Counted from the first letter of the stretch, positions 34,549 through 43,120 are shown. The stretch is DNA of 64,000 nucleotides from Peribacillus muralis (GCF_001645685.2 NZ_CP017080.1:3649051-3713050); one strand, 5' to 3'. Numbers and translations: made by a program. The notes: generated by a model not told the origin, from the letters alone.

Positions 34549-34989
34549 ATGCATATTCAGAGAGCCACATTGGATCAGCTTGAATCTTTGACGGGTCTTT
34601 TTGATTCATACAGAGTGTTTTATGAGCAGTTGCCTGATCTTGATTCTGCTAGGATTTTTTTGCGTGAAAGGCTGGTGAATGGAGAGTCTGTCGTGTTCAT
34701 TGCCTTCGAAGAGGAGGATGCTGTCGGGTTTGTTCAACTGTATCCTTCCTTTTCATCCGTAAGCATGAGGCATTCATGGATATTGAATGATTTATTCGTG
34801 AAGAAGTCAGCTCGCCAAAAAGGGTATGGAGAGGAGTTATTGAAGAAGGCGATCACTTTCGCACGGGAATCAGGCGCCAAAGGGATTACACTTGAGACGG
34901 GTAAGGATAATGTTAAGGCGCAAAGCCTTTACGAAAAAATAGGCTTTGCTCGTGAAACGAATTATTTTTATCATTTCTCCATCATCTAA
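34549..34989 (+). CDS. GNAT-family N-acetyltransferase
   Basis: Acetyl-CoA-dependent acetyltransferase of 146 residues. The acetyl-CoA loop is ARQKGYGEELLKKAITFARE (motif A, Q/RxxGxG/A), preceded by the beta-4 strand WILNDLFVKKS and followed by the C-terminal ETGKDNVKAQSLYEKIGF. The substrate is unknown. The ATG at 34549 follows ATCGGAGG; an upstream in-frame ATG at 34495 has no ribosome site. A single-gene unit ended by the shared terminator at 34997. Confidence 0.9.
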   Translation: MHIQRATLDQLESLTGLFDSYRVFYEQLPDLDSARIFLRERLVNGESVVFIAFEEEDAVGFVQLYPSFSSVSMRHSWILNDLFVKKSARQKGYGEELLKKAITFARESGAKGITLETGKDNVKAQSLYEKIGFARETNYFYHFSII

Positions 34990-34996
34990 TAAAAAA

Positions 34997-35025
34997 AGTG
35001 TAGGGAAATGATACTCCCTACACTT
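34997..35025. terminator. Bidirectional terminator between GNAT and abrB
   Basis: Stem AAGTGTAGGGA / TCCCTACACTT with an 8-base loop. The T run is stronger on the minus strand (abrB side). Confidence 0.88.
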
Positions 35026-35040
35026 GGATGCCTTTTATCA

Positions 35041-35325
35041 TTATTTAGCGAATTCCAGGCTGGCTTGAATTTCCTTGATTAGAAGTTCAGCACCTTCAGC
35101 GCTAAGGATTAATTTACCGTCAGCTAGTTTCATATTGTCATCGGATGTTTCGCCTGTTACCTGACAAGTCATGTTTGGTTTATATTTTTGAAGGATGATA
35201 CGATCTTGTTCAACATAGATCTCCAAAGCGTCTTTCTCTTTAATTCCTAATGTACGGCGTAGCTCAATCGGAATGACTACCCGTCCTAATTCGTCAACTT
35301 TACGTACAATACCTGTAGATTTCAT
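35041..35325 (-). CDS. abrB: Transition-state regulator AbrB
   Basis: A 94-residue dimeric DNA-binding protein that represses stationary-phase genes during growth. The N-terminal swapped-hairpin domain MKSTGIVRKVDELGRVVIPI ELRRTLGIKEKDALEIYVEQ is almost the same as in B. subtilis, including Arg residues for DNA contact and the Cys in KPNMTCQVTGE. The C-terminal domain (about 55-94) mediates tetramers. Abh is a paralogue, but the tandem Spo0A boxes in the leader are a feature of abrB itself. It is here between a GNAT and an EmrE-like gene, unlike its place near metS in B. subtilis, so it may be an extra copy. Confidence 0.92.
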   Translation of the reverse strand: MKSTGIVRKVDELGRVVIPIELRRTLGIKEKDALEIYVEQDRIILQKYKPNMTCQVTGETSDDNMKLADGKLILSAEGAELLIKEIQASLEFAK

Positions 35326-35371
35326 TATTATTTACCCCACTCATTTTCTTGCGAATGTTGCATCTATATAT

Positions 35372-35388
35372 TTCGTCAGCATTCGACA
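35372..35388 (-). promoter_or_regulatory. Tandem Spo0A boxes in the abrB leader
   Basis: Minus strand TGTCGAA (35388-35382), three bases, TGACGAA (35378-35372). In B. subtilis abrB two 0A boxes lie just downstream of the start of transcription and Spo0A~P represses through them. Here they start 18 bases after the -10 box, the same arrangement. Confidence 0.88.
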
Positions 35389-35405
35389 TTATTTGCACTT
35401 CTATT

Positions 35406-35434
35406 AAGATACCACTCCCTACCATATCCGTCAA
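35406..35434 (-). promoter_or_regulatory. SigA promoter of abrB
   Basis: Minus strand -35 TTGACG, 17-base spacer, -10 TATCTT, directly upstream of the Spo0A boxes. Confidence 0.78.
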
Positions 35435-35797
35435 TTCTCGTATCTTCATATATTATCTGCCTCTTTATTTTTTTTCGTTTATCTTACCCTCTTTCATTCC
35501 TAAATCCCTTCATACCAGCATTTACACTTCTTTATTTTAGTATTTATTGGTAATCATTTATTTTCGAACGATGAACACCATCATACAAATTTAATAGAAT
35601 CCTGTTGATTTCCCACCATTTTTGAAGGACAATTTATATTGACAGGTTTTATATTCAGAAAATTTCATATTCGTGCTATTAATCCGTCCAATGCGAATAT
35701 GCTCGAATCAACATCACGATAACGACAGCCGAAACGATTGCCATACTTTCTGAGTCTTGGCTAATTATTGGCTCAAAAACAGATTGAGGTGAGTCAA

Positions 35798-36769
35798 TTG
35801 CGTCCAATTATATTAGGGATTTGTTCAGCTTTCTTTTTTGCCTTTACGTTCGTATTGAATCAGGCGATGGAATTGTCTGGCGGAAGTTGGATTTGGAGTG
35901 CTTCGCTGCGGTATATTTTCATGGTGCCTTTTCTATTGTGTATCGTTTTAAGCAGGAAAAACCTGCTTCCCCTTTTACGTGTGATGAGAGAACGGCCGGG
36001 GCCTTGGCTGCTTTGGAGTTTTGTAGGCTTTGGATTATTTTATGCTCCCTTATGCTTTGCATCCGCCTACTCACCAGGTTGGCTGATCGCCGGCACTTGG
36101 CAAATCACGATCATTTCCGGTGCTTTACTTGCTCCGCTCTTTTTTGAAAATGTTCAAACGAAAGAAGGCCTCGAAAGGCAAAGAGGGAAGATTTCCGTAA
36201 GAGGTCTCCTCATGTCGATGATCATCCTGCTCGGTATCATCCTGATGCAGCTGGAGCACACGAAGCATATTTCCATGGCTAACCTCTGGTTAGGTGTGAT
36301 TCCCATCATCATCGCCTCCTTTGCATACCCTTTGGGGAATCGTAAGATGATGGAGGTTTCAGAAGGACGGCTGGATGCCTATCAACGAGTATTGGGCATG
36401 ACTTTGGCAAGTATGCCATTTTGGTTCCTGCTTTCGATTTACGGTTTCATGACAGTAGGCGCCCCTACGAAGATGCAGAGCTTCCAATCCCTTTTGGTAG
36501 CTTTGTTTTCCGGAGTTATTGCTACCGTCCTTTTTTTCAAGGCGACCGATATGGTACGCGGAAATATGCAGAAATTAGCTTCCGTTGAAGCCACTCAATC
36601 GATGGAAGTGCTTTTTGCCCTAGCTGGTGAGTTACTATTCCTTTCTTTACCGTTTCCTTCCCTTTTATCTTGGTTCGGCATCTTCATCGTTATCATCGGA
36701 ATGATCCTGCATAGCTATGTATCACATAAAAATGAAGGTTCATCGCGAAAACGGACAGTCAGTGCCTAA
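35798..36769 (+). CDS. Multidrug resistance efflux transporter, EmrE-like (DMT superfamily)
   Basis: A 323-residue membrane protein with ten helices, of the EmrE-type DMT family PF13536. The first helix ILGICSAFFFAFTFVLNQAM ELSGGSWIWSASLRYIFM and the second half VASFAYPLGNRKMMEVSEGR are typical, and SVEATQSMEVLFALAGELLF in helix 9 is a family hallmark. TTG at 35798 is chosen because GAGGTGA is 6 bases upstream; a TTG at 35768 would add ten polar residues with no site. Substrate unknown. Its neighbour downstream is the guanidine-controlled SMR pair, which has its own leader. Confidence 0.82.
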   Translation: MRPIILGICSAFFFAFTFVLNQAMELSGGSWIWSASLRYIFMVPFLLCIVLSRKNLLPLLRVMRERPGPWLLWSFVGFGLFYAPLCFASAYSPGWLIAGTWQITIISGALLAPLFFENVQTKEGLERQRGKISVRGLLMSMIILLGIILMQLEHTKHISMANLWLGVIPIIIASFAYPLGNRKMMEVSEGRLDAYQRVLGMTLASMPFWFLLSIYGFMTVGAPTKMQSFQSLLVALFSGVIATVLFFKATDMVRGNMQKLASVEATQSMEVLFALAGELLFLSLPFPSLLSWFGIFIVIIGMILHSYVSHKNEGSSRKRTVSA

Positions 36770-36859
36770 TTGGTTAGAATGAAGCGCTACCAGTATTTTT
36801 CCCTTGAGTAAGTTTTAAAAGTATGTATAATGTAAGGTAACTGCATACGTCAAATGTTT

Positions 36860-36950
36860 TCTAGGGTTCCGCAGCTCATGTAATGGCTGGCCTGGTCCGA
36901 GAGAAAACTCACAGCTTGCTGTGTCACGGAAGGATAAAAGCCTGGGAGAT
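36860..36950 (+). promoter_or_regulatory. Guanidine-I riboswitch (ykkC-yxkD class)
   Basis: Conserved blocks in order: CTAGGGTTCCG (36861), TGGTCCGAGAGA (36893), a variable hairpin CACAGCTTGCTGTG, then CACGGAAGGATAAAAGCC (36925) and GGGAGA. These are the signature pieces of the guanidine-I aptamer. The 3' part overlaps the terminator that follows, so ligand binding should block termination and turn the pair of SMR genes on. Confidence 0.96.
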
Positions 36951-36985
36951 ACTGTTTAACAGTCATCTCTTTGGCTTTTTTTGTT
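36938..36985 (+). terminator. Riboswitch-controlled terminator before ykkCD
   Basis: AAAGCCTGGGAGAT at 36937-36950 pairs with ATCTCTTTGGCTTT at 36965-36978, followed by a T run. Its left arm is part of the guanidine aptamer. Confidence 0.9.
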
Positions 36986-37023
36986 TTTTGGTAAAGAATA
37001 ATCATATTGGAGGTGTTGGTGTC

Positions 37024-37365
37024 ATGAATATCAACTGGATTAAAGTATTCATTGCAGCTTTTTTTGAGGTTTTTTGGGTGATTGGCTTAAAACATGCAGA
37101 TGGTTTTTGGACTTGGACCGGAACCGTCATTTCCATCATCATCAGTTTTTATTTGATGATCATGGCTGGACGGAAGCTTCCCGTCGGAACGGTTTATGCC
37201 GTATTTGTAGGGATGGGGACCGCCGGAACCGTTTTATCCGAAATCATCTTCTTTGGGGAATCATTCAGGATAAGCAAAACGCTATTGATCGTTCTATTAT
37301 TATTAGGGGTAATCGGCCTCAAGGTAGTGACCGATGATACCGTTGCAAAAGGAGATGAATCATGA
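37024..37365 (+). CDS. ykkC: Guanidinium exporter subunit, SMR family (YkkC type)
   Basis: Four-helix small multidrug resistance protein of 113 residues. Helix 1 [20 protein letters not shown] has the essential Glu, and [26 protein letters not shown] is the SMR signature, with the Gdx/SugE-type pattern. It forms a heterodimer with the next gene for guanidinium/proton exchange. Both the length and the order (113, 105 residues) match B. subtilis ykkC-ykkD. ATTGGAGGTG precedes the ATG. Controlled by the guanidine-I riboswitch. Confidence 0.94.
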   Translation: MNINWIKVFIAAFFEVFWVIGLKHADGFWTWTGTVISIIISFYLMIMAGRKLPVGTVYAVFVGMGTAGTVLSEIIFFGESFRISKTLLIVLLLLGVIGLKVVTDDTVAKGDES

Positions 37366-37679
37366 TGGCTTGGGTTTCTTTAATTTTAGCGGGTTTATGT
37401 GAGATGTTTGGTGTTGCGATGATCAATAAGCTGCATAAAGACCGTAATTGGCAATCCTTGACGCTGTTATTCATCGGATTCGGTGCAAGCTTCCTATTCC
37501 TTGCTTATGCGATGCAAACATTGCCGATGGGAACGGCCTATGCGATATGGACAGGAATCGGTGCATCAGGCGGAGCGATAATCGGGATGCTCCTTTATGG
37601 GGAATCGAAGGATTGGCGGAGGATCGTGTTTATTGCGATGGTTCTCTGTGCAGCTGTCGGCTTGAAACTCGTTTCCTAG
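37362..37679 (+). CDS. ykkD: Guanidinium exporter subunit, SMR family (YkkD type)
   Basis: Partner of the previous protein, 105 residues, four helices. [20 protein letters not shown] contains the essential Glu (position 13), and [28 protein letters not shown] is the SMR signature. The ATG overlaps the ykkC stop by 4 bases. Export of guanidine is a detoxification step, induced by the ligand through the riboswitch. Confidence 0.94.
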   Translation: MMAWVSLILAGLCEMFGVAMINKLHKDRNWQSLTLLFIGFGASFLFLAYAMQTLPMGTAYAIWTGIGASGGAIIGMLLYGESKDWRRIVFIAMVLCAAVGLKLVS

Positions 37680-37762
37680 ATATTCACTATCATATTTTCT
37701 CCTTTTTCCGCAGCAGTTTTATTTTTGCCTTCTTGAATGGAAATGTCCATCTTATTATGGAT

Positions 37763-37803
37763 GAAAGTAAAAAATTGATTCTTAGGAATCGATTTTTACT
37801 TTC
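37763..37803 (+). terminator. Long hairpin after ykkCD
   Basis: GAAAGTAAAAA...GATTC / GAATCGATTTTTACTTTC, 17 paired bases, then TGTTTG. There is no long T-tract, but the T run inside the right arm may serve. Likely end of the ykkCD transcript. Confidence 0.6.
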
Positions 37804-37894
37804 TGTTTGAATATCAATTCGGTTTAGATGAAGTGTTAACTACCGGTCCTACCTTACAGGAGCATAACATAAAGTTAAAAACGAGGTGGTTCAA

Positions 37895-38155
37895 ATGTCA
37901 CAAAATCATGACTATTATCAGGACTTATTAAAAAGACTATGTAAAGCTGAACATATTTCAACACGAAAACCTAGATTTGAAAATATTGATGATTTTGTAG
38001 TCATTCATGTTAAAAATCATTTAAAAGAAGGAGTCGATTTGGAATGTTTCAAAATTTTAGATCTTATTCAGCGGACAATTGTACCTTTAGGTATAAAATT
38101 CAATCAACAATTATATTTGTACCAAAAGGAGATAGATTGGATCGAGTGGCGATAA
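37895..38155 (+). CDS. Orphan AT-rich gene, 86-residue soluble protein
   Basis: ACGAGGTGG stands 6 bases before ATG. The product MSQNHDYYQDLLKRLCKAEH continues ISTRKPRFENIDDFVVIHVK NHLKEG and ends YQKEIDWIEWR. It has an alpha-beta pattern with Trp and Tyr near the C-terminus. The base composition (about 70% A+T with AAA/TTT codons) is clearly poorer in G+C than the neighbours, suggesting transfer. The size, composition and solitary state resemble orphan immunity proteins of polymorphic toxin systems, but no toxin gene is present. Family not recognised. Confidence 0.65.
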   Translation: MSQNHDYYQDLLKRLCKAEHISTRKPRFENIDDFVVIHVKNHLKEGVDLECFKILDLIQRTIVPLGIKFNQQLYLYQKEIDWIEWR

Positions 38156-38214
38156 CCATCAATAAAAGCGATTATGCACTTTTAAACAAAAAACTGGAAA
38201 AAGGAGAAGTGTAA
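38137..38214 (+). CDS. Possible 25-residue overlapping small protein
   Basis: TTG at 38137 has AAGGAG 5-6 bases upstream, inside the end of the 86-residue gene, and reads MDRVAITINKSDYALLNKKL EKGEV to a stop at 38212-38214. The open frame and protein-like sequence suggest either a coupled small peptide or the tail of a longer gene lost by frameshift. Weak. Confidence 0.25.
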   Translation: MDRVAITINKSDYALLNKKLEKGEV

Positions 38215-38280
38215 ATTATTATACTTAACAGTGAGCCGCTAGTATGTGATGGCTCATTGCCCTCCATTGTTCAACCAGGC

Positions 38281-38309
38281 AAAAAAGGCCACCACATGCA
38301 GGCGGCCTT
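38281..38309 (-). terminator. Terminator of the SNF2 helicase gene
   Basis: Minus-strand stem AAGGCCGCCTGC / GTGGTGGCCTT followed by TTTTTTG. Confidence 0.82.
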
Positions 38310-38350
38310 CCAAAAAGCGTATGGAAGGCTGAAACAGCTCGCCACCCTTC

Positions 38351-41300
38351 CTATATCATCAAGATTTCCTTAATATCCTCTTCTGTAAGTGCGGAGGATG
38401 ACATCTCCCCAGGGTCGATGATTTCCTCGATCATATGTCTCTTCTTCTCTTGTAGCTCATTCATTTTTTCTTCGATGGTGCCCCGGGCAACGAGTTTGAT
38501 GACCTGGACCACGTTTTCCTGTCCCATTCGGTGGGCCCTGTCGGCAGCCTGTTCCTCAACGGCCGGATTCCACCAAAGGTCATAAAGAATGACCGTATCG
38601 GCACCGGTCAAATTGAGCCCTGTACCCCCTGCTTTCAAAGAGATGAGGAATAGATCCCGTTCTCCCGAGTTAAATCGTTGGCAGACATCTACACGTTCCT
38701 TTGATGGTGTTTGCCCATCCAAATAAAAATAGTCTTGTCCCTGCTTAGCTAAATCCCTGCCGATCATGTGAAGCATCTTGGTAAATTGCGAGAAAATCAG
38801 CACCCGTCTTCCGGAAAGCTTCGATTCCTCAATGATTTGCATCAGCTGTTCATACTTCGCTGAGCTGCCTTCATACCCGTCCACAAACAAGGCGGGGTGA
38901 CAGCAAATCTGTCTCAGCCTGGTCAAGCCAGCGAGAATCCTGATCCGGTTTTTGCGGAAGGTATCCTTGTCGAGATGCTTGAGCGTATCATGTTTCAGCT
39001 TCGCCAAATATGCACCGTATAGTTTCTTTTGATCGGGAAGCAGCTCCATTGACTCGAGCGATTCGATTTTTTCCGGAAGCTCCCCAAGTACGTCCTCTTT
39101 CATCCTCCGCAGCATAAATGGCTGGATCCTCCGGGAAATCTTCTTCCTTGAGAGGTTGCTATACTCCTTTAACCCCATGAATAGCTCGGGAAATACGACA
39201 TGGAATAGTGACCAGAGCTCTTCCATTGAATTCTCGATTGGTGTGCCCGTCAAGGCGAAGCGATGTAACGCCTTTATTTTCTTGGCCGATCGTGCCGTCT
39301 GTGTCCCGGGATTTTTGAACGCCTGTGCTTCATCAAAGAACACCGTATGGAAGTCGCGTTTTTCAAACCATAAGATATCCTTCCGCAGCAGCGGATACGA
39401 GGTGATCACGACATCCATGTCCATCGCTGCCTGCAAGAGACTTGTCCGCTCCTGCTTGTGGCCGTCTACGATGACAGCTTTTATATCCGGAGCGAATTTT
39501 GCGAATTCCGCCTGCCAATTATAGGTTAAGGATGAGGGGCAGACAATGAGGGCCGGGAGCTTTTTCTTACGGATTTCGGGTAACTCCGAAACGATGAAGG
39601 CGATACTTTGCAAGGTTTTTCCCAGTCCCATATCATCTGCAAGAATTCCTCCAAATCCGTATTCGGCAAGTATTTTCATCCATTTATAGCCGGTTTTTTG
39701 ATAATCACGCAATATCGGCTCCAAGCTCTTTGGCACTGCGAACTCCAATTCAGTCGGATTCTTGATGTTTTTCAGGAAGTTGCGGAATGATTCCTCCAGC
39801 GTGAATGTGGTGCTGTCATTCACGGAATCCAGCAGCTGAAGCCCTTTTACAATCGGCATGTTCAGACTGCTTTCCAGATCTTGATCCTGGACGGGAAGTG
39901 CCTTAAGAAACCGTTGGATCTCCTCGAACTCCCTTGTTTCGAGGGAAACCAGCGACCCATTCCTTAAACGGTAATACTTCCGCTTTTCTTCAAGCGCTGC
40001 CAACACCTCACGTATTTGTTTATCGGGGATCGCGTCCATTTCAAATTTGAATTCCAGCCAATCCGTCCGTTCCTTCTTGATTTTCACCTTTATTCGCGGT
40101 GCCGCATTCCCCCGCGATATTCGGTTTCTTATGGCTGTCGTTGCATAGATTTGGACCAACTTTTGCAGCTTCGGAACGATATGGTATAAGAACTCGTACT
40201 CCAACTCTTCATTATGCAAGAAATAGCCACCGTCCGTTTTGGCGAATTGGCCATCCCCCATAAGCTTTAAGATCTCCTTCTCCTTTTCCACATCTCTAAT
40301 GAGCATTGAAGCTGTTCCTGTTTCCTGAGTTTCTAGAGGATTGATCACGTTATGTTCATAATGGAATTCCATTCCGGCAAGCAGCCTGTTATTCACTCGA
40401 TCCAAAAATAGCTTTGCGACAAGCGGAGTCACCAAAAATCGTTCACTGATGGACCTTGCTATATGGACTTCTCCGAGCCTTTTCAAGCCTGGCACCACCT
40501 TATCGAGGAATAAGTCCAGTTGCTCATGATGGATGGGAATTCGATTCATGCCTGAATCTTCAAGCATTTGCTTCAATTCCAAAAGACGTTGACAATCCTC
40601 GCTTTCAAGCTGAAAAAGGCTGCCCGCAAAAAGGACCGTTTTGTAGGCATTCATGACGATCGTCTCATTCAGCCCGCTAATATCCAGTCGATATCCTTCA
40701 ACCTCGCCTCGGTTAAAGTCGAACCGCAAAGGAAGCCGTTCACCGGATATCAGCAGACCATGAAACGTATTGCCGCCATGAGCGAGCTTCACCAATGGCG
40801 CAATGACCAGGATCGGGATAAGCCTCGCAAAGGAGGATGGCGGCAGAAGTAACAAATGATCATCCATATTGTATTCGGATTTGTCCATAAGGGCGTCCAC
40901 ATAAACTTTTTCATCCGCTAGCACGGCAATGAGCTGCTGAAGCACTGCATCCGTTTCACGCTGAAAACAATGGAGCTCTGGGTCATACAGAAAGGATTGC
41001 GACACAAGGACCGCCTTTCCTTTTTGGACGCGCTTCAGGAAATTCCGGATATCGGCTACATGAACCTTATCGAGCTTCAGCTCCATTCCGAGCATATATT
41101 GCCTCTTGCCCATCCGTATCGGCTTCAGCGTAAATTCGGCATCAAGCAACTGTCGATTTTCGAAGTGAAGCTGATGCCCGCTTTTTCGTACAGGCTGATT
41201 ATTGAAAAGGGTCAGCAGCCCCTCGGACAATCTATTATTGGCTGAAGCATTTAATCCCTCAGGAACTGTCCCATGCTGCTGATGATCATGAACTGACAGC

Positions 41301-41557
41301 AGTACGGCGGCAATATGCTGACAATCTCTTGGGAAGGAAGCGAGTGTAGGGCAAGTGCATGTCGATTTAAAGCCGCCTGCACCATCCACTGCAATTGAAA
41401 CATGAAAGGTTTCTTTTCCATCGACCATGGCTTCACAGCCATCGGAACGGTAGCTTTCAAATGTCACTTTATTGGTGCGCTGGAAGGCCTCCCCTCTTTT
41501 GAAGGAGACTGTCCCACACAGGTCTTTGATGATTTTTTGATTCAATTTGATATTCAA
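38351..41557 (-). CDS. SNF2-family ATP-dependent DNA helicase/translocase with SWIM zinc finger (YwqA-like)
   Basis: A 1068-residue cytoplasmic ATPase. The N-terminal SWIM finger has CTCPTLASFPRDCQHI (CxC at 67-69, CxH at 79-81). A bacterial SNF2-associated domain spans about 170-580. The helicase core carries ILADDMGLGKTLQSIAFI (Walker A), VFFDEAQAFKN (motif II, DEAQ), LTGTPIENSMEELWS (motif III), and then FSQFTKMLHMIGRDL, LISLKAGGTGLNLT and DRAHRMGQ (motifs IV-VI). Start is TTG with AGGAGG 8 bases upstream. The closest known relative is B. subtilis YwqA; its cellular role is uncertain (chromatin remodelling, recombination or defence-like). Confidence 0.92.
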   Translation of the reverse strand: MNIKLNQKIIKDLCGTVSFKRGEAFQRTNKVTFESYRSDGCEAMVDGKETFHVSIAVDGAGGFKSTCTCPTLASFPRDCQHIAAVLLSVHDHQQHGTVPEGLNASANNRLSEGLLTLFNNQPVRKSGHQLHFENRQLLDAEFTLKPIRMGKRQYMLGMELKLDKVHVADIRNFLKRVQKGKAVLVSQSFLYDPELHCFQRETDAVLQQLIAVLADEKVYVDALMDKSEYNMDDHLLLLPPSSFARLIPILVIAPLVKLAHGGNTFHGLLISGERLPLRFDFNRGEVEGYRLDISGLNETIVMNAYKTVLFAGSLFQLESEDCQRLLELKQMLEDSGMNRIPIHHEQLDLFLDKVVPGLKRLGEVHIARSISERFLVTPLVAKLFLDRVNNRLLAGMEFHYEHNVINPLETQETGTASMLIRDVEKEKEILKLMGDGQFAKTDGGYFLHNEELEYEFLYHIVPKLQKLVQIYATTAIRNRISRGNAAPRIKVKIKKERTDWLEFKFEMDAIPDKQIREVLAALEEKRKYYRLRNGSLVSLETREFEEIQRFLKALPVQDQDLESSLNMPIVKGLQLLDSVNDSTTFTLEESFRNFLKNIKNPTELEFAVPKSLEPILRDYQKTGYKWMKILAEYGFGGILADDMGLGKTLQSIAFIVSELPEIRKKKLPALIVCPSSLTYNWQAEFAKFAPDIKAVIVDGHKQERTSLLQAAMDMDVVITSYPLLRKDILWFEKRDFHTVFFDEAQAFKNPGTQTARSAKKIKALHRFALTGTPIENSMEELWSLFHVVFPELFMGLKEYSNLSRKKISRRIQPFMLRRMKEDVLGELPEKIESLESMELLPDQKKLYGAYLAKLKHDTLKHLDKDTFRKNRIRILAGLTRLRQICCHPALFVDGYEGSSAKYEQLMQIIEESKLSGRRVLIFSQFTKMLHMIGRDLAKQGQDYFYLDGQTPSKERVDVCQRFNSGERDLFLISLKAGGTGLNLTGADTVILYDLWWNPAVEEQAADRAHRMGQENVVQVIKLVARGTIEEKMNELQEKKRHMIEEIIDPGEMSSSALTEEDIKEILMI

Positions 41558-41723
41558 ATGGCAGACCTCCTTGCTGAGGATTTCTATGTAACCATCCTAT
41601 ATGAAAGATAAGTCCATTCCATAATCATACTATGAAATGGATGAACGGGGTGGTAAAAAGGCAAAAAGACAAACCCTCATTCAAACCAAGGCTTGAAATG
41701 GAGTTCATCTATTATGTAAGCGT

Positions 41724-41957
41724 TCATTGCTGCCCCTTGGATTTGTTATCCTTCTCTTTTTTCCGATAAATGAAACTGAATAATAAGATGATAAGAAGTA
41801 TGACGAACAGAATCAATTCCGCTCGGTCCTTCACCAAAAAAGGATTAAAGGCACGTTTCACGGAATTATCCAAATCAAATCCTAAAAGAATATCCATCCC
41901 TAATGAAAAGAGCACTAATGGAACCAGCAACAATACCGTAATACCGAAGAATTTCAT
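41724..41957 (-). CDS. Germinant receptor D-type small membrane subunit
   Basis: A 77-residue protein with two membrane helices (about 4-26 and 48-66) and a basic C-terminus. It overlaps the B-subunit gene by 4 bases and is last in the A-C-B operon. Small two-helix 'D' subunits are known from gerK-like and gerU-like operons, where they tune receptor activity. Sequence similarity between D subunits is low, so the assignment rests mostly on position and topology. Confidence 0.75.
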   Translation of the reverse strand: MKFFGITVLLLVPLVLFSLGMDILLGFDLDNSVKRAFNPFLVKDRAELILFVILLIILLFSFIYRKKEKDNKSKGQQ

Positions 41958-43099
41958 CTTTCTTCAACTCCACCTTTCAGTTCCGTATTTTGTCGCTGGT
42001 GCTTGTTCGTTTTTTTCCGGTTCTTGAAAAAAGCAATCATTAAAAGAAGCAGCGGAATGATGATCTGGAATGGGAGGTGGATATACATCGGTACGGCGCC
42101 TAGCCCTTCATGGATATGCTCCGAATAGCTGCTTGCTATCACGACCGATACGAGCAAAATGACGATGCCGACCGGATAGGCAAGTCTTGATGCTTGCTTC
42201 ACATTGAACACATTGGCCGTGCCGATTACCGCTACATAGGTGAAAACGGTTATTTTGATGAACCCGCCAATCATTAGCTTCAACAAAAAATAAACATCAA
42301 GCCGTTCCAAAAAGCCAGCGACCTCGATTGATTGAATGAGGGTCAGCAGCGGATATTGGGAGCGTAAAGTCAGGTCCACTCCAAGCACCGCAATATTCAT
42401 TGCCATAGTGAAAGAAAGGAAAATCCCGCTTGCTGCCAAACCAGCGACACCAATTTTCTTCAGTCTCTGAGGCTCGTTCAAATAAGGGAAAATCATTAAA
42501 AAGACAATCAGCTCTCCAAAAGGAAAGAAAATCGTTTTCGTGAAGGCCATCTTGCCCATTTCGAGAACACCGATTTCAAAGACGGGTTTCAGGTTGTTCA
42601 TATGAATCATACCTGAAACGATTATAAGAAGAATGAAAGTCATGAAAAGTAAATTCTCCAGCACAAAGAATAGTTCCCCCGTCCTTGCCAGTACCTCCAC
42701 CCCTTTACGGACCGTATATATCACAACAATAATGAAGGCTGCATTGGCAAAAAATATCGGAACGTGTGGATAGGCAAAGGTAAGCAGTGTCTCGCCGAAA
42801 TCCCGCAAAACCCTTGCTGCAAGGTACATAAAATATAAAATATATAGGAAAGCCACGATCCTGCCCAAAAAATTGCCCAATATACTCCTTACAAATTCAG
42901 TCAAGAGCTGATCTGGGTAGTAGCGAAAGAGGGCATAATAAACGAAAAACAATAAAATGCCGCCAATCGTCGCCATGAGAATGACCAGCCAGGCACCCTG
43001 TTTGGCTTCACCTGCAAGAGGAACCAAAAGTGCACTGCCCATTTCAAACAAGAAAATGAGGACAAAAAGCTGGTAGCCGCTGATTTTTGCCTTTTCCAT
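41954..43099 (-). CDS. Germinant receptor B subunit (GerKB-type permease)
   Basis: A 381-residue ten-helix inner spore-membrane protein. Signature: ISGYQLFVLIFLFEMGSALL VPLAGEAKQGAW at the N-terminus, FAYPHVPIFFANAAFIIVVI in helix 4, and FPFGELIVFLMIFPYLNEPQ in the middle (family FGE motif). It differs strongly from the B subunit at 28.9 kb, suggesting a different germinant. Third gene of a receptor operon that reads A-C-B-D on the minus strand. Confidence 0.93.
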   Translation of the reverse strand: MEKAKISGYQLFVLIFLFEMGSALLVPLAGEAKQGAWLVILMATIGGILLFFVYYALFRYYPDQLLTEFVRSILGNFLGRIVAFLYILYFMYLAARVLRDFGETLLTFAYPHVPIFFANAAFIIVVIYTVRKGVEVLARTGELFFVLENLLFMTFILLIIVSGMIHMNNLKPVFEIGVLEMGKMAFTKTIFFPFGELIVFLMIFPYLNEPQRLKKIGVAGLAASGIFLSFTMAMNIAVLGVDLTLRSQYPLLTLIQSIEVAGFLERLDVYFLLKLMIGGFIKITVFTYVAVIGTANVFNVKQASRLAYPVGIVILLVSVVIASSYSEHIHEGLGAVPMYIHLPFQIIIPLLLLMIAFFKNRKKTNKHQRQNTELKGGVEER

Positions 43100-43120
43100 G
43101 TGATTGCCACTTCCCTTCCT

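Larger units (their letters stand above)
35326..35797. other. Gene-free stretch between abrB and the EmrE-like permease
   Basis: About 470 AT-rich bases. It contains the abrB leader, Spo0A boxes and promoter (35372-35434). The remaining bases (35435-35797) have no protein-like frame and should hold the permease promoter. Confidence 0.6.

Noticed and set aside
37024..37679. General multidrug resistance (EmrE/EbrAB type) for the SMR pair
   Set aside because: The guanidine-I riboswitch and YkkC/YkkD lengths and order point to guanidinium export instead.
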